Source of the DNA: Cellvibrio sp. UBA7671
GTDB taxonomy: Bacteria > Pseudomonadota > Gammaproteobacteria > Pseudomonadales > Cellvibrionaceae
Assembly (NCBI GenBank): GCA_002483145.1
Contig: DLHJ01000016.1
Span: 310,001-374,000 of the forward strand
DNA length: 64,000 bases
Direction of reading: 5' to 3'
In this document: positions 60,665-64,000 of the stretch, in pieces
Layout of the letters: each line of letters begins with the position of its first letter
How positions within the stretch are numbered: position 1 is the first letter of the stretch
Notes under the pieces: generated by a model
Databases searched by the model: none
Told to the model about the DNA's origin: nothing
Seen by the model: only the letters and a program-made list of their open reading frames with translations
Position numbers and translations under genes: made by a program

Positions 60665-61661
60665 TTGCGGTAGCCCCAGATTTTTCTGTTATCCGTGATT
60701 CGGCGGCCGGTTGGCTGCTGGCCCAGTAGGGATAAAAATTAAACCACTGCAGTGGAGCGCGGGCAGCTTGCTGCTCCAGCGCCTGCGCATATTGTTGTGC
60801 GTAAGCGCGCAGTTGTGCGCCGCCATCGTCGCGCGGCAGTTTTACTTGAGGCGCAAAGGGCACCAACTCGAAATAAATTTTCTTGGCATTACGATAGGAA
60901 AACATCAACTGCACTTCGCATTGCAATACTTTGGCGAGCATGTAGGGGCCAATAGGCAGCTGCGCCTGTCGGCCTAAAAAATCCACCGTCACGGTGCGCG
61001 CTTCTCCGCTGAGGGGAATACGATCGCCGGCGATAAAGAGCCACTCGCCATTATCAATTTTGGCTTTGAGTTGCAAAATAAGGGGAATGTCTAATTCATT
61101 TACTTGATAAATATGAATGCGCGAGGCCGGATTAATTTTCTGCATCGCCGCGACAAAATTTGCTGAGTGTTGATCGTACACCAGCGCGTTAATAGTTTTG
61201 GCTTTGTAGCGTTGAACAAAGCCACGGCAGTATTCCAGATTGCCGAGGTGGGAGCCGATAATTAATTGGCCCTGTGTTTTGGCCATAAAATCAGCGAGCA
61301 GAGGTTCGTTGGCGATTTCAAAATCCTGTTCATGCATGGGGATACTCCATGCCAGGAGCTTATCCAGAATACATTGACCAAAGGAATACATATGGCGAAA
61401 CACATCGCTGTAGTTCGGTGTTTTGCCCTGCCAATAATTCGGATACTGGCGCGCATGGGTTTGCAAAAAATCCAGCGACGCTTTGCGCGCGCGGCGATTA
61501 AGCAGAAAAAAATACACCATGATCGGGTAGAGCAGGATATTAAAAAAACCGCGTCCAAACAGGCGTTGCAGCCATAGCAAAAACATAATGCCTCGAATGG
61601 TGCCCGACTCTTGCAGAGTGGACCAGTGAGCGTTTTTTTCTGTGCGCGGATCGCTCATCAT
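60657..61661 (-). CDS. LpxL/HtrB-like lipid A-type acyltransferase
   Basis: A 334-aa membrane-associated acyltransferase. An N-terminal hydrophobic segment ('FFNILLYPIMVYFFLL') is followed by the HX4D/E motif 'GSHLGNLEYCRGF' and 'GEWLFIAGDRIPL'. The start is at ATG 61661 (or the adjacent ATG 61658), overlapping the glycosyltransferase stop as ATGA behind GAGG. Members in aryl polyene loci add an acyl chain to the pigment's lipid anchor. It works with the glycosyltransferase encoded just upstream. Confidence 0.86.
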   Translation of the reverse strand: MMSDPRTEKNAHWSTLQESGTIRGIMFLLWLQRLFGRGFFNILLYPIMVYFFLLNRRARKASLDFLQTHARQYPNYWQGKTPNYSDVFRHMYSFGQCILDKLLAWSIPMHEQDFEIANEPLLADFMAKTQGQLIIGSHLGNLEYCRGFVQRYKAKTINALVYDQHSANFVAAMQKINPASRIHIYQVNELDIPLILQLKAKIDNGEWLFIAGDRIPLSGEARTVTVDFLGRQAQLPIGPYMLAKVLQCEVQLMFSYRNAKKIYFELVPFAPQVKLPRDDGGAQLRAYAQQYAQALEQQAARAPLQWFNFYPYWASSQPAAESRITEKSGATAND

Positions 61662-62395
61662 CTGCCTCGCAAACGCTGCCATAACAACATTGGCAGGCGT
61701 ACCAGCATGCCCAGCATTAAGCGGGCATGTAATCTAATCAGCAGCAGATTGTCGCTCAGGTAATTGAAGTGCGACACATTGTGTTCCGGGTAGATCACTT
61801 TGGTCTCGATAAACACCAGTGCGGTGTTAAGCCAGACTGCCTTAACTAACAACTCGGTATCAAAATCCATACGATTGCCGATGAAATACTGGTCGAGCAC
61901 ATTTTCAATTTGCGTGAGCGGATAAACACGAAAGCCACATAAACCATCTTTGATGCGCAATGAGAGCGTTTCCAGTGCAACCCAAAAGTCTGTCACTTTG
62001 CGCCCGTAAACTCGCGCCTTGGGCGCTGACGCATCAAACACCGGTTTGCCGCAAATTATCGCCTCTGGCTGCGCTTGGGATCGCTGCACAAAACCGGCAA
62101 TGTCCTGAATGTCATGTTGGCCGTCAGCATCGATTTGAATGGCGTGGGTAAAACCCAAGCTGCGTGCAAAATAAAATCCCGCCTTAAGTGCGCCACCCTT
62201 ACCGCGATTGCGCTGCAATGCAAAAAAGTGAGCATTGGCATACTGCGCCACGGCTGCTGCCACTTGCGCACGGCTATGGTCATTGCTGCCGTCATCCACC
62301 ACCACCAGCGGCAAACCGGTTGCAATCAGTTGCGGCAAAAAGGCTAGGAATTGGCGCTCGTGGTTGTAGTGGGGAATTAATAAACAATAACTCAT
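61658..62395 (-). CDS. Family 2 glycosyltransferase of the pigment cluster
   Basis: A 245-aa GT2 enzyme with 'LLIPHYNHERQFLAF', 'LVVVDDGSNDHS', 'NRGKGGALKAGF' and the 'QIDADGQHD' Asp-x-Asp metal site. A hydrophobic C-terminus lies near the membrane. It probably adds a sugar to the polyene or its lipid anchor. It is coupled by overlapping start and stop codons with the dehydratase gene before it and the acyltransferase gene after it. Confidence 0.88.
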   Translation of the reverse strand: MSYCLLIPHYNHERQFLAFLPQLIATGLPLVVVDDGSNDHSRAQVAAAVAQYANAHFFALQRNRGKGGALKAGFYFARSLGFTHAIQIDADGQHDIQDIAGFVQRSQAQPEAIICGKPVFDASAPKARVYGRKVTDFWVALETLSLRIKDGLCGFRVYPLTQIENVLDQYFIGNRMDFDTELLVKAVWLNTALVFIETKVIYPEHNVSHFNYLSDNLLLIRLHARLMLGMLVRLPMLLWQRLRGR

Positions 62396-62805
62396 AAGTC
62401 GCTGCCGGCTGCCGGTGTGTTAAAAACGAGTTTGCCTTCGGAAAACAGGGTTTCCTCGTGGCTGTAGCGAAATTTCACTGCGGTTGTTGCACCGCCGGAA
62501 TAATCCAGCGTCAATTGTAGGGATTGACCGGGCAACATGACCTGCTGGAATTTTAAATTGTCGATGCGAATACACTCATCGCTGGTCGCAAACAGGTATT
62601 TGGCGAGTTCCCCTGCCCAGTGAGTTTGCACTACACCGGCAACAACTGGCTGCTCTGGGAAATGCCCTTGCAACCAATGCATATCAGCCGCGATAAATAA
62701 ATCGATAACACAGCGGTGTTCGCTGCTGCTGATGGCATTCATGCGTGGCCAGTGCGCAGACGAAAAATGGCTGCGCAGCTGCGTTAGGTTTGATGAATCG
62801 GTCAT
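62392..62805 (-). CDS. ApeI-like dehydratase
   Basis: A 137-aa hotdog protein with the FabA/FabZ catalytic segment 'WLQGHFPEQPVVAGVVQTHWA', quoted here as 'GHFPEQPVVAGV' (catalytic His), and 'LKFQQVMLPG'. ApeI-type dehydratases introduce the conjugated double bonds. It overlaps the membrane-protein gene before it and the glycosyltransferase gene after it (both ATGA). Confidence 0.86.
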   Translation of the reverse strand: MTDSSNLTQLRSHFSSAHWPRMNAISSSEHRCVIDLFIAADMHWLQGHFPEQPVVAGVVQTHWAGELAKYLFATSDECIRIDNLKFQQVMLPGQSLQLTLDYSGGATTAVKFRYSHEETLFSEGKLVFNTPAAGSDL

Positions 62806-63380
62806 TGCGTCTCGTCGCGATATTTATTGATGTAGTAGCGGCGGTAAGTATATTCGAGTGCGAAAAACAGCCCGAAAAAAACATAAGAGAGTAGGCCGCT
62901 GTAAAGTGCCCAGCTTTTCAAACTGGCGAAAAGTGCCTGGTAGAGTGCAATCAGCGCATTGCCAACGAGCAACAGCGCCCATATGCCGGTCAGAACACGG
63001 GTATAGGCTTTTGCGCGCGCTGTGATTGTTTCTCCCGCCATGCGCGCCATGCGTTCAATCAAACTCTCCGGTGCGCGCAGCGATAAAGCAAAAAGCAGAG
63101 CAACGCACAGGCTGATTAGCACCGGATATAGCTTGAGCAAGAATTCGTTGTTGACCACTACCAGCGCCAGACTATAGGCAAGGGTGATGAGCAGCAGCGC
63201 CCATTCGGTTGTTGTCATGCCCTGTTGGCCGTGAAGGCGTGCAACAACAAATTTGGCAACGGCCAGTGTTGCAAGCACCAGCGCGAAAATAGCAGGGCTA
63301 ATATGTTGGATGCCCGCATATACCAGCAGTGGATAAGCGATAGACACGCTGGCCAGGATCAATGTGATCAAAGGTTTCAT
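62802..63380 (-). CDS. COG4648-type membrane protein of the pigment cluster
   Basis: A 192-aa integral membrane protein with about six hydrophobic segments and a basic C-terminus ('YRRYYINKYRDE'). The type is conserved in aryl polyene loci (ApeG-like), but its function is unknown. It is the first gene of the minus-strand operon of six genes ending with the second ketosynthase. Confidence 0.78.
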   Translation of the reverse strand: MKPLITLILASVSIAYPLLVYAGIQHISPAIFALVLATLAVAKFVVARLHGQQGMTTTEWALLLITLAYSLALVVVNNEFLLKLYPVLISLCVALLFALSLRAPESLIERMARMAGETITARAKAYTRVLTGIWALLLVGNALIALYQALFASLKSWALYSGLLSYVFFGLFFALEYTYRRYYINKYRDETQ

Positions 63381-63434
63381 GCCGGTGGCGGTCCTGTTGG
63401 AAGCAGAGCTGGGCAGTAGACGAAGATGCGAACA

Positions 63435-63460
63435 AAAACCTCCGCCGAAGCGGAGGTTTT
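63435..63460 (-). terminator. Rho-independent terminator of opgH
   Basis: AAAACCTCCGC pairs perfectly with GCGGAGGTTTT. The minus-strand loop is TTCG and is followed by TTGTT. It lies 8 nt after the opgH stop codon and separates it from the pigment operon. Confidence 0.9.
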
Positions 63461-63467
63461 CAATCCA

Positions 63468-64000
63468 TTAGCGCTTTACCGGCACGTAATCATCCATGGC
63501 GCGATGCGGCATATCCGTCCAATTATCGGCTGGTAAAGCCGGGATCGGTGCGGGTGCAGCCAGTGGCGGATGTTCGACCGCTAAGAGTTCATTCAAGTGC
63601 GATAACACCGGGTCTTCGCTGGTCTCATCAGGGCTCAAAAAAATCTTGTGGTTGCGCGTTCCCCGGCCCCAATCGAGGCTGCTGGAGTAGCGCACCAAGG
63701 GTGCAGCCAGTACCAGTCCGGTTAATACTGGCAATAACCACCAGAAGAAAATTGGTGCATAGGTGTAGGTCATAAATCCCCATGCAAGCGCTGCTGTAGT
63801 CATTTTGGAGGTGCGTGCGAAGCATTCGCCCCAGGGTAATAAGCGGCCTTCGCGGTCTTGCGAATCCCAATTTACTTTGAAACCGAGCAATACAGAAATT
63901 ACAAAGTAGGCGTGATAAACCATCATGATTGGTGCGATCAGCACCGCAAAAATAGTCTCGATTATTGTGCCTTTCACAATCGCGCGCGCGCCGCCGAATT
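63468..64000 (-). CDS. opgH: Glucans biosynthesis glucosyltransferase OpgH (C-terminal part)
   Basis: The frame is open to the right edge, so only the last 176 or so residues are present. The visible part matches the C-terminus of OpgH/MdoH: membrane segments 'IETIFAVLIAPIMMVYHAYFV' (core) and 'FFWWLLPVLTGLVLAAPL', the segment 'VNWDSQDREGRLLPWGECF', and a Pro-rich cytoplasmic tail. OpgH polymerises the backbone of osmoregulated periplasmic glucans from UDP-glucose. It is probably unrelated to the pigment operon, from which a terminator separates it. Confidence 0.88.
   Translation of the reverse strand, partial: FGGARAIVKGTIIETIFAVLIAPIMMVYHAYFVISVLLGFKVNWDSQDREGRLLPWGECFARTSKMTTAALAWGFMTYTYAPIFFWWLLPVLTGLVLAAPLVRYSSSLDWGRGTRNHKIFLSPDETSEDPVLSHLNELLAVEHPPLAAPAPIPALPADNWTDMPHRAMDDYVPVKR

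Noticed and set aside
47136-63380. Dialkylresorcinol (flexirubin-type) pathway next to the aryl polyene genes
   Set aside because: No DarA/DarB-like genes or aromatase are present, and the pigment genes are limited to aryl polyene functions.
1-64000. tRNA genes, rRNA, CRISPR arrays, IS elements, prophage or integrase genes
   Set aside because: I looked for T-loop signatures, regularly spaced repeats, transposase or integrase motifs and terminal repeats by eye and found none. A dedicated scan could still reveal a degenerate element.

Overview
The window looks like a chromosomal segment of a gammaproteobacterium close to Cellvibrio (Cellvibrionaceae). Three things point there. There are pieces of a secreted polysaccharide-degrading repertoire: a multi-module carbohydrate-binding protein at the left edge and a polysaccharide lyase-like protein. 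There is a TonB2-type energy module with DUF3450 and TtpC-like proteins. Two housekeeping blocks follow Pseudomonas gene order: HAD phosphatase-rppH-ptsP-lgt-thyA-folA, and argA-argE-pit-DUF47-gspE-like. The species assignment is inference. No tRNA, rRNA, CRISPR array, insertion sequence or phage gene was seen.

Layout. 1-5.6 kb: the C-terminal part of a modular binding protein, then a large Ig-like repeat lipoprotein on the minus strand. 5.9-13.2 kb: rlmI, a HAD phosphatase, rppH, ptsP, lgt, thyA and folA. 13.5-18.7 kb: a six-gene TonB operon closed by a perfect terminator. 18.8-25.5 kb, minus strand: ilvD, argE-argA and a DUF47-Pit phosphate operon with a near-consensus Pho box upstream. 25.8-34.7 kb: a GspE-like ATPase, a TSUP permease, an orphan solute-binding protein divergent from a TonB-dependent receptor, an unknown protein, an ammonium transporter with a sigma-54-type promoter, and a polysaccharide lyase-like protein.

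34.9-47.0 kb is the most unusual part. It holds two divergent, tightly packed operons for exported proteins. The minus operon encodes a mono-haem protein, a di-haem LamG lipoprotein and a Tat-exported DUF1501-like protein. The plus operon encodes a di-haem beta-propeller lipoprotein distantly like hydrazine synthase alpha, two small outer-membrane barrels (one with an SH3 domain), a TlpA-like thioredoxin, a DUF4266 lipoprotein with a Gly/Cys tail and a DUF3570 barrel. Together they carry five CXXCH haem motifs. The shared intergenic region has a 22-bp inverted repeat next to a TATAAT box. I read this as an undescribed envelope redox or surface complex.

47.1-63.4 kb is a complete aryl-polyene-type pigment cluster: two ketosynthases, a chain-length factor, two dehydratases, a ketoreductase, two acyl carrier proteins, an AMP-ligase, a thioesterase, acyl- and glycosyltransferases, a LolA-like protein and an MMPL exporter. 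It also has a chorismatase of the XanB2/FkbO/Hyg5 family and a flavin-dependent halogenase-like enzyme with the WxWxIP motif. The likely product is a hydroxybenzoate-primed, possibly halogenated, xanthomonadin-like pigment anchored in the outer membrane. The window ends inside opgH, the osmoregulated periplasmic glucan synthase.
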